DNA from: Prostheceraeus crozeri
Lineage: Eukaryota > Platyhelminthes > Polycladida > Euryleptidae
Assembly: GCA_907163375.1 (NCBI GenBank)
Contig: CAJQUW010016861.1
Location: forward strand, 1 to 64,000
DNA: 64,000 nucleotides
Direction of reading: 5' to 3'
In this document: positions 52,349 through 63,925 of the stretch, piece by piece
Numbering within the stretch: position 1 is the first letter of the stretch
Layout: each line of letters starts with the position of its first letter
The notes under the pieces: generated by a model
Databases searched by the model: none
What the model saw: only the letters and a program-made list of their open reading frames with translations
Told to the model about the DNA's origin: nothing
Position numbers and translations under genes: made by a program

Positions 52349-52844
52349 GTAAGTAGATTGCACTAGCATATTTGATAATTTTCTGTCATTAGTTACATTT
52401 GTCATTATATAGATGTCTTGACAAGGTTCTGCTAAAACTTGGGTTAGGTGTGACCTCAAGGTTTGTCTAGAAGCCTGGATTAAGAACCCAAATGTCAAAC
52501 TCAAGGTTGAAAATCTTTTTGTGTTTATAAATTTTGTGATTGTTATGATTGACATTATAACTTGACACATAAAAACTTGACATAATAGTAATTGTCTGAG
52601 CTGATTTCACTAAAGCATCTTGACACAAGCGCTTAATGCTTGAGATGATTCAGACGCTTAAGGGTCGTATCATCCAAAATTTAATTGAAGAATATAATCA
52701 ATCAAACATGATGATTATTCTGCTTCTTTATTTACGGCATTAAGTTATGCATGATTTTATCCACGCACAAGTCTCCTTGTAGGCTATAAATCTGCTTGAA
52801 TTCGTAGCTTCTTAAATGTTAATTCCATCATGGCACTTAACAGG
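52349..52844. other. Intron or flank after MRPL18 exon 3
   Basis: AT-rich. No recognised feature; the last MRPL18 exon may lie further on. Confidence 0.4.
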
Positions 52845-52975
52845 GAGACAAGAGCCGAGGTTATGGCCAGCGACGGACCTGCAGACACCTTTCCAACAAT
52901 CTCTGGAGTCCTTCAAGCAGACGCACTCGCGCCTTTCTTGTTTTGCTGTAAAGCCATCGGTTGGGATCATCAGTA
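52845..52975 (+). pseudogene. LINE reverse-transcriptase scrap
   Basis: One frame encodes ETRAEVMASDGPADTFPTIS followed by GVLQADALAPFLF, the common motif 'dG.t..F....GVLQGD.LAPFLF' of LINE RT domains (block between the two active-site motifs). The scrap ends at a stop after WDHQ. Only about 40 residues remain. Confidence 0.6.
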
Positions 52976-52985
52976 GTCGGGATAG

Positions 52986-53122
52986 TAATATGAAAGAACA
53001 TATCCGTATTTTTCTTCGACCGTTTTATTTAAAGTAAAGATAAAAAAGCTATTTAATTTTTTTTTCATCTTTATTTTTAAATGAAACGGTCGAAGAAAAA
53101 TGCGGATATATATTTCATATTA
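52986..53122. repeat. Foldback (long hairpin) element 1
   Basis: TAATATGAA...CCGTATTTTTCTTCGACCG...TTTAAA is followed after a short loop by the reverse complement ending CGGTCGAAGAAAAATGCGG...TTCATATTA. Arms of about 60 bp with few mismatches, non-coding; probably a small MITE. Confidence 0.8.
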
Positions 53123-54531
53123 TGAACTTCATTGTTGGTTTTGACTTAAATGCTCCACAGTCCACATCTGCAAAATAATGAGGCCCATTTAATTTGTCAA
53201 AATTTTTATGATTGTTTTTTTTAAAGATTTAAAGCAATTTATCTTGGATGCTTGTCTTTTTTCAACATGTATGCAATGTGCTTGAAAGCAGATTTATGAG
53301 CATTAGACCTACATGAGATGCCCAAGCCTTGCTAAACCCTGTCCACTGGTACAGACCACCCAGACATTCGCTTTTTCGAAAATATACCTGAATTTTCGCT
53401 TTTATCGAGTGTCATTCGTTTTTCTTTGCTTTTTTGGTAGAGCAGGAAAAAAGAGTTTCGTAGTATAGGCCTTTTTTACATGTTGACAACGCAACGTGAC
53501 TGTTTGTCATGTTGCCCTTTTCTTTAGTCATGCTATCATCCATATGTGTTGACAATTGAATGCATATCTTGAGGATTGCATAATCTTATGTAATAACTAT
53601 CTTATATAGGAATTGGAAAATGTGCCCTTATTAGCGAAAAAGTCATATTGTAGCAATTCTTGAAGACAAGACCTTATTGTAATGCGTTCCGGTGAATGCA
53701 CAATTTTTCACAGTAACTTTGAGGCCATGGTGCTGTAGCTTTTACACTAGTCTGAATTGATACATGTTGAAAGTACAAGCGGGTTGCATGCTACAAATGA
53801 ATGTCATCGAATTTGTCAGTCAAGGTATTCGAGACATCAATCCATACTGGCTTGCCAGAGACACACGGGAGGCCTACTATCGAGTTTTCTTGATTGATGT
53901 TGAATTAGTGAAACAAACGGTTCAGTTTATGCGAATGAGTGAGGTACATTGCATGATGTTGATGAAAAGGCCTGAGATCTTGAGATGATAATATACACAA
54001 TGGAATATTTTCCGTTGAATTTTTTATTGCATTGTTACATTCACTGTGATTTTCGTGAAGTACCTGTAACAAGGCAAAAAGTTGATGTGCATAATAATCA
54101 TTTTGCATCTACTGATAAAGACATTAATATGATACTGATATAATCGGATGTGTGTGGCCTATTTTCTTATAACCACATGAAACTTTCTGATTTATAGATT
54201 GAAGAATTCTAGATTTACCAGCAATGCACTACTTTGTAAATAATTTGACCACCATTTACATTACTGCAGTCATGCTGATTGCGTCATACTTCACCCGCTA
54301 TATACATGTATTTTTATAGCTTCTGTGTGCTGAGCTATGCGGTATCGACTTATCTGTGTGCTTCAGCAACTCGTGACTTCTGGCAAATTGCTTCTCGAAA
54401 CTTCAGTAAAAAGGAGTGCCCACATAATTATCAACCAGAGAAAGTGGTGTCAACGATCCAAGACAAAGGGAACCTTGCATCCTGAAGCTTGGACTTGGTT
54501 TTAGATAATTTATCGTGGCTATTTGTCATGT
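53123..54531. other. Host DNA, no supportable gene
   Basis: A 74-codon open stretch (53764-53988) has no recognised motif. No RNA gene seen. Confidence 0.45.
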
Positions 54532-54654
54532 TTTGAATTGAATTGGAAAGAGCAGATATTGAAAGACACTGATTTTATTTTTGTTTTCGTTAATAACGAA
54601 GACGAAAATAAAGTCAATATTTTTCTATATTGGCTATCTCCAATTCAATTCAAA
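54532..54654. repeat. Foldback (long hairpin) element 2
   Basis: Begins TTTGAATTGAATTGGA and ends TCCAATTCAATTCAAA. The arms continue through ATTTTATTTTTGTTTTCGTTA / TAACGAAGACGAAAATAAA almost without loop. A 12-bp direct repeat TTGGACTTGGTT lies at 54489-54500 and 54657-54668. Confidence 0.8.
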
Positions 54655-55784
54655 GTTTGGACTTGGTTGCATATTTTAGTAGAAGTGCATGGAGCATGAT
54701 CTTGATAATTGCCCTTGGAAGTAGGCTGCATGGTGATTGTTTTTTAATGGAATATTTTCAAAGATTTAGCCAATATTATCATTTATCGTCGGTTTTCATC
54801 AATTTAGATTAATATTGATGTATATTTACACTGTAGAGTTTTGATTGAAAAAGTACTAAGATATGTCTCATAACAGGTAGTTTTGATCTCCGGAATAGGC
54901 CCACTTACAGTCAAAAGCTTGACGGAAAGGGTCTGTAAAGAACCTATTCGATTGTAAATCACTGACTACATAATATTCTCTCTTTGGCAACCGTTTATTG
55001 TCGGAAAAATTCCATTTTTGAAATATTTATCATCTAATCACTATGCTGCATAATTGAGCAATGTCAATTTTATTGATAGCAAATAGACAAGTTGACACTT
55101 TTTCATCTAAATTAACGTTTGCAACAATGCCCATCTAGTAAAATATCAATTTTGCTTCAATAATAAAGCTAAATTATGAGCATTATCTTCCTTTACAAAA
55201 ATGCATCCTAGTAAGCAATATTATTAGCATAATATTAGGCTTACGAGTTCTGAAGAAAACTACTGTGAATATCAGATGAAACCTTTTGTGTACATTCTAT
55301 CACTGTATAAGATAATTGACCTATTGATGTAAACCCTTAATAAGTAATCTTTATTCGTCATATGATCCATTTCGCATGACTTTAGGTGACAGACCCCTAT
55401 CTAATAAATGCTTGCAAATATCAATATGCTTTGGAATATTCAGATGAAAGAGATATTCTACATTATTGGAATCTACATGATTTGTCAAAAATTGAAGCAA
55501 TCTTAATTGATTGCTGGTTATATGTCTGATCATTAATAGAATACAAGAGCTAGTTTTATGTATAAATATGGTCTGGTGCATTTGCAAATCGTTTAGCAAG
55601 ATGCAAGAAAAATACCTCCTAAGAGGTACTCCGACAAGTTAACATTTTTGTACCAGAAAGAGATATTCGCAATCTACTCAGGTTCGTAGCATTCGTGATA
55701 GTGTATGGCTTGATGGCATTCGCATCCGTATGTCACTCCTGAATATATCTCTTGCACGATTAAATGCTTGTCATGCTTATATAT
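54655..55784. other. Host DNA, no supportable gene
   Basis: AT-rich, no recognised feature apart from a short (TA)n run at about 55779, which marks the 3' end of the next LINE fragment. Confidence 0.45.
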
Positions 55785-56990
55785 ATATATCTCCTACTGA
55801 TTTCCTTAGCGATGTTGTTGCTCAAGCTTACTAAGTGACCAAGGTAAATATATTCTTGAAGCTCTTCGATCTGCACGTTGTCGACACTCACCGGTTCCGA
55901 GATAGCACTGTTGTTTTTCATGATTTTCGTTTTGTCTACATTTATTCGCAGTCCTCTTTGTTTACTGGCAAGTGCTAACTCATTTATCATTCTTTGGAGA
56001 TCTTCCAAATTTTCTGAGAAAATAACGATGTCGTCAGCAAATCGCAAATGACTCAAATTCAGGCCATTAATATTTATGCCTTTTTCTATCCAGTCCAACG
56101 ACCTAAAAACGTCTTCAAGAACCGCCGTAAACAGTTTTGGGGAGATTGTATCACCTTGCCTTACTTCCCTAGTGACACTAAAAGATCTACTCTCTTCTTC
56201 CATCCTGACACCTGCTTGACTTTGATTGTAGATCGCCTTCAAGATATTCACGTAAACAGACTCGACTCCTTGAATTTCTAATGCTTTGAAAACCTCTTCG
56301 TGTTCTACCGTGTCAAACGCTTTCTCAAAGTCTATGAAACCCATGCACAATGGCTTGCCGTATTTATAACATTTTTCGATTAGCTGGTCCACAGCATGCA
56401 TATGGTCAGTTGTAGAAAAGTCCTTGCGGAATCCAACTTGTTCTTTGCTTTGATTTTCGTCCAGTACTTTGGTGATCCGGTTGCAGATGATCTTTGTAAA
56501 CAGCTTGTACATATGTGGTGATAGCGAAATTGGTCTGTAGTTTTTCAGGTTCTTCTTGTCACCTTTCTTGTGGAGCAGCATGACGGTTGCTGTTTTCCAA
56601 TCGTCTGGCATCCTTTGATCAATCAGAATTTGCGATAATATTTTAGCGATTCTATCAGCTATTTCGTTTCTGCTACCGTGAGTAAGTCGACTACCAAACT
56701 ATCACGTCCTGGTGCCTTCTGATTTTTCATTGAACGCAAGGCGTGTTGTACCTCATTTGGCAGAATAGGGGTGACACAATTCTCCAGAATTGATTGTGAT
56801 GTGTTAAGTTTGAGTTCGCATGAATTGTATACAGGCTTTCATAAAATAGACGGCATTCTTCAAAAATTTGTTGTCTATCTGAAACCACATTACCTTCTCT
56901 ATCTATTATTGCTTTTATCACATTTTTACCCATATTCAAAGCCTTTTCGCTTTTCTGTAGCTTTTGTTCTTTTCACAGGCCTGTGATTAC
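55785..56990 (-). pseudogene. RTE-like LINE fragment (reverse transcriptase), truncated at both ends
   Basis: The main frame (56611-55785) has DDWKTATVMLLHKKGDKKNL, NYRPISL, EQVGFRKDFSTTDH, FIDFEKAFDTVEH, VRQGDTISPKLF, the active site LRFADDIVIFSEN, GLRINVDKTK and YIYLGHLV....KEISRR, the typical RTE-type layout. The segment between the endonuclease and RT (KAIIDREGNVVSD, EECRLFYESLY; 56939-56727) lies in another frame, so at least one shift is present near 56612-56727. The endonuclease is missing and the 3' end stops at a (TA)n run. Dead copy. Confidence 0.85.
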
Positions 56991-57440
56991 TCCTCAAATT
57001 CCTCAAATTTGTTTTTTACTCCTCAAATCCTCAAAAATTCCTCAAATATAGCGAAACTATGAGAAATTCCTCAAATATGACACACTACAGACTAAATGTA
57101 GGATAGTGTATTGTTTTTTGGTGAATGGCGATGATGTGTAAACTTCCAATCAATAAGATAAGATAGAATCCTATAACATGTACCCTACATCCATACTGCT
57201 AATCATGAATCACTCATGATTTATAACTTCATAATTTTCTCTTGCACACCTGGTAGATTTTAGATAGCGTAATCCCGCTGTGCTAGCTAGATATGATATT
57301 TTGATCGGACACAGACCTGTCCTCATAGTATCTAGATGGGCAGACTGTTAAATAGAATCTTTTCAATATAGAGGTGATAAACATAATTTTGAAAAGAACG
57401 ACTTACTCGCCAATCCATTACACACGAGGAGAGGAGAACC
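56991..57440. other. Spacer with CCTCAAAT repeats
   Basis: ACTCCTCAAATTCCTCAAAT-type repeats at 56990-57080, then AT-rich DNA. The 5' end of the following LINE may begin in its last part; the boundary is not clear. Confidence 0.4.
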
Positions 57441-57749
57441 GTTGTTTGTCCTTCTAGTGAGCATTTTCAAATTTTTAGACATTTTAGGATATAAAATAAT
57501 TTTAGGACAACTGTCAACTGTCGAAGTGTGCGGTCGTGTCACAGGTGCTCGTCTTGCAAATTACTTTTTCGTCTCTGAATGCCACTGCATTGGAAGTTGC
57601 ACATCAAATTTTCACATCATCTTGTTCGTCTCATTGAGAGCAGTCTGTTGGTCACATCCATTTTCAGCTGTATTGTGGTTGGCGTCGGTTTTTTGTATTT
57701 TTTTCAAATCTTCATTGACTTACCGTTGAATTGTGTTCAAACTGATAGA

Positions 57750-58496
57750 ATGGTTGGATCCAGAAAGCAAAGTGTCATGGATGGCTCTCAATCAGTGCTT
57801 TGTGGCTGTTGTGATTCTACCATAGAAAGCGATTTCATACAATGCAAGCTATGCAAGAAGCTTTACCACACCAGGAAAGAATGCTCTAACCTGACAACTA
57901 CACAATGCAAGGGCATAACATCGTGCGACAATTTGACTTATTTCTGCAACAATTGCAAATCGATTGATATTTGCAGCATATTTGAGCGTTTTGCTTCTAT
58001 TGAGAAGGAACTTGTGACTTTAAAAGATCAAGTGAATTCCTGCAAAGCGCCCCAGACTGACAAAGATGTCAATGCTACCATCGAAGAGTACTTTCAGAGA
58101 TTTGAAAAGAAGAACAACCTTCTGATTTTTGGATTGGATGAGACAGATGATCCAGATGAAAGCATCGCAGTTGCCAAAGATGTTCTCAGAGAGGTTCATG
58201 TTGATGTATCAAAGGTTTTTAATTTTCGAAGACTCGGTAGGCGTGCAGTCAACAAGTCTCGACCAGTTTGTGTCACTTTTTCTTCGTTTGATGAAAAATT
58301 GAATGCTTTGAAGAACTCGAGAAACCTGGCAAAGTCGACATCTTTCCGCAAAATTTACCTGCGTCCAGATTTGACGAGATCTCAGCTTTCCGAACAAAGG
58401 AAATTACGAGAAGAGTTGCACAGCAGGAGATCAAATGGTGAGGATGTAGTTATTAGGAAAGGAAAAATCGTGCAGCGAAGGAGTGACGGTTGGTGA
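57750..58496 (+). CDS. LINE ORF1: PHD-type zinc finger and RNA-binding chaperone-like protein
   Basis: 248 codons from the ATG at 57750; an in-frame opening reaches back to 57579 but its hydrophobic start looks untranslated. CGCCDSTIESDFIQCKLCKK...H...C and CNNC (residues about 18-70) form a PHD-like finger. A coiled segment comes next, then an RRM-like ORF1 core: NNLLIFGLDE, VFNFRRLGRR, RPVCVTFSS, KIYLRPDLTRSQ, RKLREEL. It binds the element RNA. It ends in TGA at 58494, and ORF2 continues in the same frame directly after. Confidence 0.85.
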   Translation: MVGSRKQSVMDGSQSVLCGCCDSTIESDFIQCKLCKKLYHTRKECSNLTTTQCKGITSCDNLTYFCNNCKSIDICSIFERFASIEKELVTLKDQVNSCKAPQTDKDVNATIEEYFQRFEKKNNLLIFGLDETDDPDESIAVAKDVLREVHVDVSKVFNFRRLGRRAVNKSRPVCVTFSSFDEKLNALKNSRNLAKSTSFRKIYLRPDLTRSQLSEQRKLREELHSRRSNGEDVVIRKGKIVQRRSDGW

Positions 58497-61133
58497 CTCA
58501 ATGGTGACTTTGTTCCATCTCTCTGTTATTTTAATTCTAGATCTGTTCTCAACAAATTGGATGAAATTCATAATATGGCAACAGTTAACTCACCTGATAT
58601 AATTTGTGTTACTGAAACGTGGATGAATAATGCGATTTCAGATCAAGCAATTTCCCTCAGCGGCTATAATATTTTTCGTGCTGATTGCAACTCTGGCAAA
58701 AAAGGTGGAGGTGTTTGCTGTTGGGTGAAATCCTCAATTTCTTGTGCAACTTTGTTTAATTCTTCTGTGTTTCCTGACGTTGAATTTCTGGTTTTACGAG
58801 TTTCTTATGCACAATTCAAATGCTTGCTAATTACGATCTATTTTCCTCATGGTAGCTCTCTGAACCAACACCAAGTTGACTCATTGAGTATCTATACTTC
58901 ATCAATCATCGACGACTTCCTTATTCAACATTCTGGCTATCTGGTTTTCATTGCTGGTGACTTCAACCTGATCGATACTTCGCATTTCGAATTCACTTTT
59001 GGTTTGTGCAACGTGGTAGAAGAGCCAACCCGCCTTGATGCGAGACTGGATCTCATCTTTATTCCAGAAGAGTTCTTGGATAAATACTGTTGTGCCGAAA
59101 TCTTACCGCCTTTAGGCGACGGTGATCATAATTGCGTTCTTTTGAAGCCAGTGAAAAATGTCCGTACTCATCCACTTATGGTTGAAGTGATCGATTTTAG
59201 GGAATCACATTTGAAGCGGTCTATTGAACACCTTTCTCATATAGATTGGCTCTCCCTGTTTCAAAATGAATCATTGGATGGTGCATGCGATTCTTTTTAT
59301 CAGAAGTTACACCATGCCATTGATTTGCTGCCTCGAAATTTCATCAAGATATCAACTAATGACAAGCCGTGGATCAGTGGAGTGGTAAAGGTGCTAATTA
59401 ACAAACGTTATCAAGCATATCGCGAGAAAAACTGGTGCCTCTTTAAGCATTATAAGGAGAAAGTAAAGCGATCCATCTACATGTTGAAGCAACAATGGGG
59501 CAAATCGCTTTCGTCATCTGGCTCAATATGGGATGTCTTCAAAAGTGTGACCAAGACAAGATCGAAGACGGATTGGTTATCAGCATGTGCAATGCAATCA
59601 CAGCAGTCATTACTTGACATTCTTAATGTCATGAATCATAAACTCAGTGAACAATTCTTTAGTGATCCACCCTGCGCAACTACTTATGCTACTCGTACCT
59701 CTCCTGTGCGCTCTCCATTCCATTTTACTAGACTTCAAGTGTTGAATATGCTCCTAAATACAAATCCGAAAACTGCCTGTGGTTCGGATCATATCCCATC
59801 AATTGCATGGTCAAAATTCGCCGAATTCCTTGCTGATCCTATTACTGAGCTTTTCAACAGATGTCTTTGTGAAGCAAATTTGCCACAAGCTTGGAAAAAT
59901 GCCGATATTGTGCCAATAGCCAAATCTAATCCCCCAGATCCCTTCGACATACGACCAATTTCCTTGTTGCCGCTCCTTGAAAGGATGCTTGAGAAAGAAC
60001 TGCTGAAGCATATTGGCCCGTCTTTTGTCTCAAAGTTTGACAATACTCAATTCGGCTATCGAAAGGGAAGTTCATCCACGTGTGCTTTGCTTAAAATCGA
60101 TGATTATATTACAACCAATCTGCAGGAAAGAAATGTTTGTGCCATTCATGCTCTCGCTATTGACCTTGCGAAGGGCTTCGACAAGGTTTCTCACCGGCTC
60201 CTGCTTGAGAAGATGAAAGCTGACGACTTCGATCCATTCGTAGAAATGTTTGTAGGTAACTACTTAACTTCCCGGTATCAGCGAGTGCGATGGAAGCGGA
60301 CGTGTAGTGACTACACTGTAGTTGCAAGTGGTGTGCCACAAGGCTCAAGTATTGGGCCATTGATATTTGGCTATTTTGTCTCCGATCTGTTTCTGAGTGG
60401 GAGTTGTGCTTGTACCGTAAAATATGCCGATGACATTATCTTACTCGCGAAAATCGAAAAGCAGTCCTTGAGTAGTCCTTTAACCGCGGCCTATTCCAAG
60501 ATTATTGAATGGACACTTGCAAACAAAATGATTGTGCAAAAGCAGAAGTGCAAGCAGCTATTTATTTCACAGCAAAGGTCAACTTGGCAGTCTTCTTCAG
60601 CACACGAAGTTCCTGATATACCCACTGTCAATACATTGAAGATACTTGGTGTTCATTTTGACGAGCATTATACTTGGAATTTTCATGTCGGTGTCATATC
60701 AAAGAAGATTTCCAGTAGATTGTATGTTTTGCGTCAATTAAAGCCATTTTATTCTAAGCCTGATATGATTACAATTTACAATGGATATGTCAGAGGGATT
60801 GTTGAGTATGCTGCTCCACTCTTAGTTCGTCTCAATTCAACTCAAAGTGGCATCTTGGAAAATCTACAACACAGGAGTCATAGAATAATTTGTGGTTCCA
60901 GTAGCAAGTGTGAATGCCCCAACTTTGTTCCACTTGAGTATCGAAGGCGAGTGATAGCATATAGACTTTTTTGCAACATCATGAAAGATTCTATACATCC
61001 TCTCCATGAACTTATTCCACCATCCTTGAAGTATTCACGAAAGTTACTCATGCCTGTCTGCAGCACTCGCCTTAGATCGGACTCATTCATACCATTGATG
61101 ACGCAGTTATTCAACAATAATTTTTCAGTGTGA
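58497..61133 (+). CDS. LINE ORF2: APE-type endonuclease and reverse transcriptase
   Basis: About 878 codons open after the ORF1 stop. Endonuclease: CYFNSRSVLNK (58524-), CVTETW, GGGVCCWVK, IAGDFNLID, DGDHN. RT: NADIVPIAKSNPP, DIRPISLLP, FGYRKGSSSTCALL, LAIDLAKGFDKVSH, GVPQGSSIGPLIF, active site KYADDIILLA (about 60423), and a C-terminal cysteine-containing segment. The first in-frame ATG (58575) lies after the conserved start of the endonuclease, so translation probably comes by stop read-through or a non-AUG start. GDGDHN replaces the more usual SDH. Confidence 0.9.
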   Translation, partial: LNGDFVPSLCYFNSRSVLNKLDEIHNMATVNSPDIICVTETWMNNAISDQAISLSGYNIFRADCNSGKKGGGVCCWVKSSISCATLFNSSVFPDVEFLVLRVSYAQFKCLLITIYFPHGSSLNQHQVDSLSIYTSSIIDDFLIQHSGYLVFIAGDFNLIDTSHFEFTFGLCNVVEEPTRLDARLDLIFIPEEFLDKYCCAEILPPLGDGDHNCVLLKPVKNVRTHPLMVEVIDFRESHLKRSIEHLSHIDWLSLFQNESLDGACDSFYQKLHHAIDLLPRNFIKISTNDKPWISGVVKVLINKRYQAYREKNWCLFKHYKEKVKRSIYMLKQQWGKSLSSSGSIWDVFKSVTKTRSKTDWLSACAMQSQQSLLDILNVMNHKLSEQFFSDPPCATTYATRTSPVRSPFHFTRLQVLNMLLNTNPKTACGSDHIPSIAWSKFAEFLADPITELFNRCLCEANLPQAWKNADIVPIAKSNPPDPFDIRPISLLPLLERMLEKELLKHIGPSFVSKFDNTQFGYRKGSSSTCALLKIDDYITTNLQERNVCAIHALAIDLAKGFDKVSHRLLLEKMKADDFDPFVEMFVGNYLTSRYQRVRWKRTCSDYTVVASGVPQGSSIGPLIFGYFVSDLFLSGSCACTVKYADDIILLAKIEKQSLSSPLTAAYSKIIEWTLANKMIVQKQKCKQLFISQQRSTWQSSSAHEVPDIPTVNTLKILGVHFDEHYTWNFHVGVISKKISSRLYVLRQLKPFYSKPDMITIYNGYVRGIVEYAAPLLVRLNSTQSGILENLQHRSHRIICGSSSKCECPNFVPLEYRRRVIAYRLFCNIMKDSIHPLHELIPPSLKYSRKLLMPVCSTRLRSDSFIPLMTQLFNNNFSV

Positions 61134-61320
61134 TTTCACCGTGCTTGAAAACTGTGTTAGAATCTTTTGTTACTAATTCTCTTGTTTTGTTTCTAATTTC
61201 TTGTTGTCCCATAACTTTTTGACTTTGCACCACACTTTTGATGATGTATAGCCTCACGATTATCATTTTTGAGGCTTTGAATGAAATAAACGTTTATTAT
61301 TATTATTATTATTATTATAA

Positions 61321-62729
61321 TAATTTTCTTTTAAATCATATATAGCATATCAAAAATTAACCAGTCGTTAGCTTGTTTTTTGATTTTGTTACCTTGACGC
61401 ACTTTGCTACGTTGAATTGATCTTGTTTCACGTCGTTTCCATTTCTGTAAACTACAGGGCTGTAGATGTTCCGGTCCGTCCGGACTTATCTTGCTAAGCA
61501 GAGAAGTTGTCCGAATTTATTGTCTGTCGAACTCCTTGGTGCAATACTTCCACGTATTTAATGAGTGAAGCACTGCGATCAACCTACAGAAATTGTATAT
61601 TTGAACACTGTCAGCAATTTTTTACTTCTAACTTCATAATAATGCTTAGAATTCCAACAATAAAATGCTTATTCAATTATTTTCATTAATTATCTTGACC
61701 TGTTTCACAACCTTCTTTATATGTTTCTGCGACTATAGGGTTGCCAAATGCATGCCTGTACTTCTTAAAGAACTTATAGATATCGATCTTCTATATCCAT
61801 TATGTGATAGCACATAGGTAGCCCATCTCACTTGGATTTCAGTGCTCTTATCAACTGAAGCGTTTGTTTCACTCATTCTCTTCCATTTTATTTCCGCTGA
61901 ACATGAACACATCCGACGGGGTAAAGTGGATGGTCCCTAAATTTAGTGTCTATCTGCCTCCTGGTCACTAGCGTGCGGGGGTTGGAAGCACATGAAGCTC
62001 TGCTATCCCATGAGTCTTTTTGCAGCTACGTTTTCCAGGGTCTGCCGACAGACATTTATCCTGGATGAATTATTCACTTATAGATCGTTTTCATAATTTG
62101 CTGAACACAGCTTGGTGTGAAACTAGTGCACACATTGCTTATCGTTATATGCGGAACTCAGATTAATTAAGACATTGAACCACATAGTCCTGGGTTGGTA
62201 GATTTTCAACCTGGGTCCACTGCAAGATGTGGATGTCAATATCTCTGCGCAACTTCAAAGAATAGAGGTGATAATCTTTCACTTTTTGCCTAGATGAGAC
62301 CAACAACTTAACGGCAAGCCTGTACCCGACACGTGTTTTGTGTTGTATGAGAGAATTCATGTTCATTTGAATGTAGATCGGAGCGATATGATCAAACGAT
62401 AACAGACTAGAGCCACCAAAACTTATGCAGTATAACGCAATATTAATAAATTAGTGTGTAATGTGACGTATCCTTCATAATAAATTACTGACTTTTTTAA
62501 GTCGCAAACATTCCGTCAACGATTTTAAGCTTTCTATACTTATGAGTTACTCTCCTCCCAAATTTGTCTAAAGTCCGTAAAAAATTTATCGTTACAAAGC
62601 TCCAGATGCATGTAGTTGAGGATATATCCTATATTCAAAAAATTGCAGTATCCAAATCTGACACGCATCATTGAATTGGAGACGATAACGTGAGGCACAG
62701 CGATATCAGCGGAGACTGATAAAAGAGTC
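61321..62729. other. Host DNA, no supportable gene
   Basis: AT-rich host sequence with short open stretches only (longest about 67 codons on the - strand at 62163-62366, no motif). Confidence 0.45.
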
Positions 62730-63925
62730 GATTGAAACTCGCAAAGTTCCTATCATCTGGAAGACAGTTTCAGTTAGTCCTGTACCCAAGACGAATAATC
62801 CCACACTCAATGACATTGGTCCCATTTCTCTTTTGAATATTCCAGCCGGATTACTCGAAAAGGTGGTTTTGTCTTCAGTAAAATCTACGATGTTAGAAAA
62901 CTATGGTCGACATCAATTTGGTTTCAGACAATATCCATCCACACAGTGCGCGTTGGTATCCTTGCATGATTATTTAACGACATGTCTTGATGATCCAGAT
63001 ACAGATGGAGCGGTTATCATAACCTGTGACTACACAAAAGCGTTCGACACTTTGAAATCTGAGTATATTATTAATCAGCTGATACAATGCAAATTCCCCA
63101 CCGGCTTCATACACTGGGTTACGAGTTACTTAAGTGACAGAAAACAATATGTTCAGATTGGCGCTACATTGAGCTCATAGCAAAATGTCACATCTGGCAT
63201 TCTACAGGGTTCAATTCTCGGGCCGTTTCTGTGCTGTGTTGCAACCAGCTCATATGATTTTGACAATTATGATTGTCGGTTGATAAAATATGCGGACGAT
63301 ACTACGCTTTGCCTACCGTTGTATCAGCATGGTGGCAACAATCATGTTCTTCGAAACCATAATGCCCTTATTGATTGGTCAAATTCGATTGAGCTCAAAT
63401 TGAATTTTGATAAGTGTTGATGTCTCACTGTAAGCAAAAAGTGCCTCCAGCAGATTTTATGCAATTCGGATTATTCGTCCGGTTTTGTCAGATAACGATC
63501 TTAAAACCGTTTACTTTAGTTACATTCGTTCTCTCCTGGAGTATTGTGCTCCGGTTTTTTGTTGGCTTATCATCAACTGATTCCACCCGTCTTGATCGCC
63601 TTCAACGACGTTTTCACAAAATTTTATGTGGTTTATATTGTGACGATGAATGTTTACCCGCACTTAGTGATCGTCGTATAACGCTGTCCCTGAAGTTATT
63701 GCGAGATATTATGAATACTGATCATATACTAAATGACTTACTACCTGAATTATCCTCTTCTGGTAGATTTTTACATCCGAAACGACGTACAGGGAGACGG
63801 AGTAATGCTTTTATTTTGTATATATGTTCCATCTTTAATTTAGTTTGTAAACGATAACTTCTACACTGTACTGATCGATTACCATTCTGTCAGAATAAAC
63901 GCTTATATTATTATTATTATTATAT
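62730..63925 (+). pseudogene. 5'-truncated CR1-like LINE copy, decayed
   Basis: RT blocks in order: VPIIWKTVSVSPVPKTNNPT, IGPISLLNIPAGLLEKVV, HQFGFRQYPSTQCALVSLHD, CDYTKAFDTLKSE, a GILQGSILGPFLC block, active site IKYADDTTLCLP, then DSTRLDRLQRRFHKILCG. There are at least two in-frame stops (near 63178 and 63417) and a frame change near 63500. It ends with AATAAACGCTTATATTATT, as does the LINE at 61285 (AATAAACGTTTATTATT), so the two share a 3' end. Endonuclease and ORF1 are missing. Confidence 0.85.

Larger units (their letters stand above)
57440..61320 (+). mobile_element. Non-LTR retrotransposon (Jockey/CR1 group), nearly intact
   Basis: Two genes in the same frame, a poly(A)-type signal AATAAA at 61285 and a 3' tail of (TTA)n at 61294-61319. 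The 5' border near 57440 is a guess. The gene content (PHD-finger ORF1; endonuclease plus RT ORF2) fits the CR1/L2-like part of the Jockey superfamily. No clear target duplication. Open genes suggest a young copy. Confidence 0.8.

Noticed and set aside
52842-53037. Considered as the last exon of MRPL18
   Set aside because: The phase-correct frame has no MRPL18 similarity, and another frame clearly encodes a LINE RT motif (GVLQ.D.LAPFLF).
53764-53988. Considered as the last MRPL18 exon or another host exon
   Set aside because: Acceptor weak and no convincing match to the C-terminal helix of uL18m.
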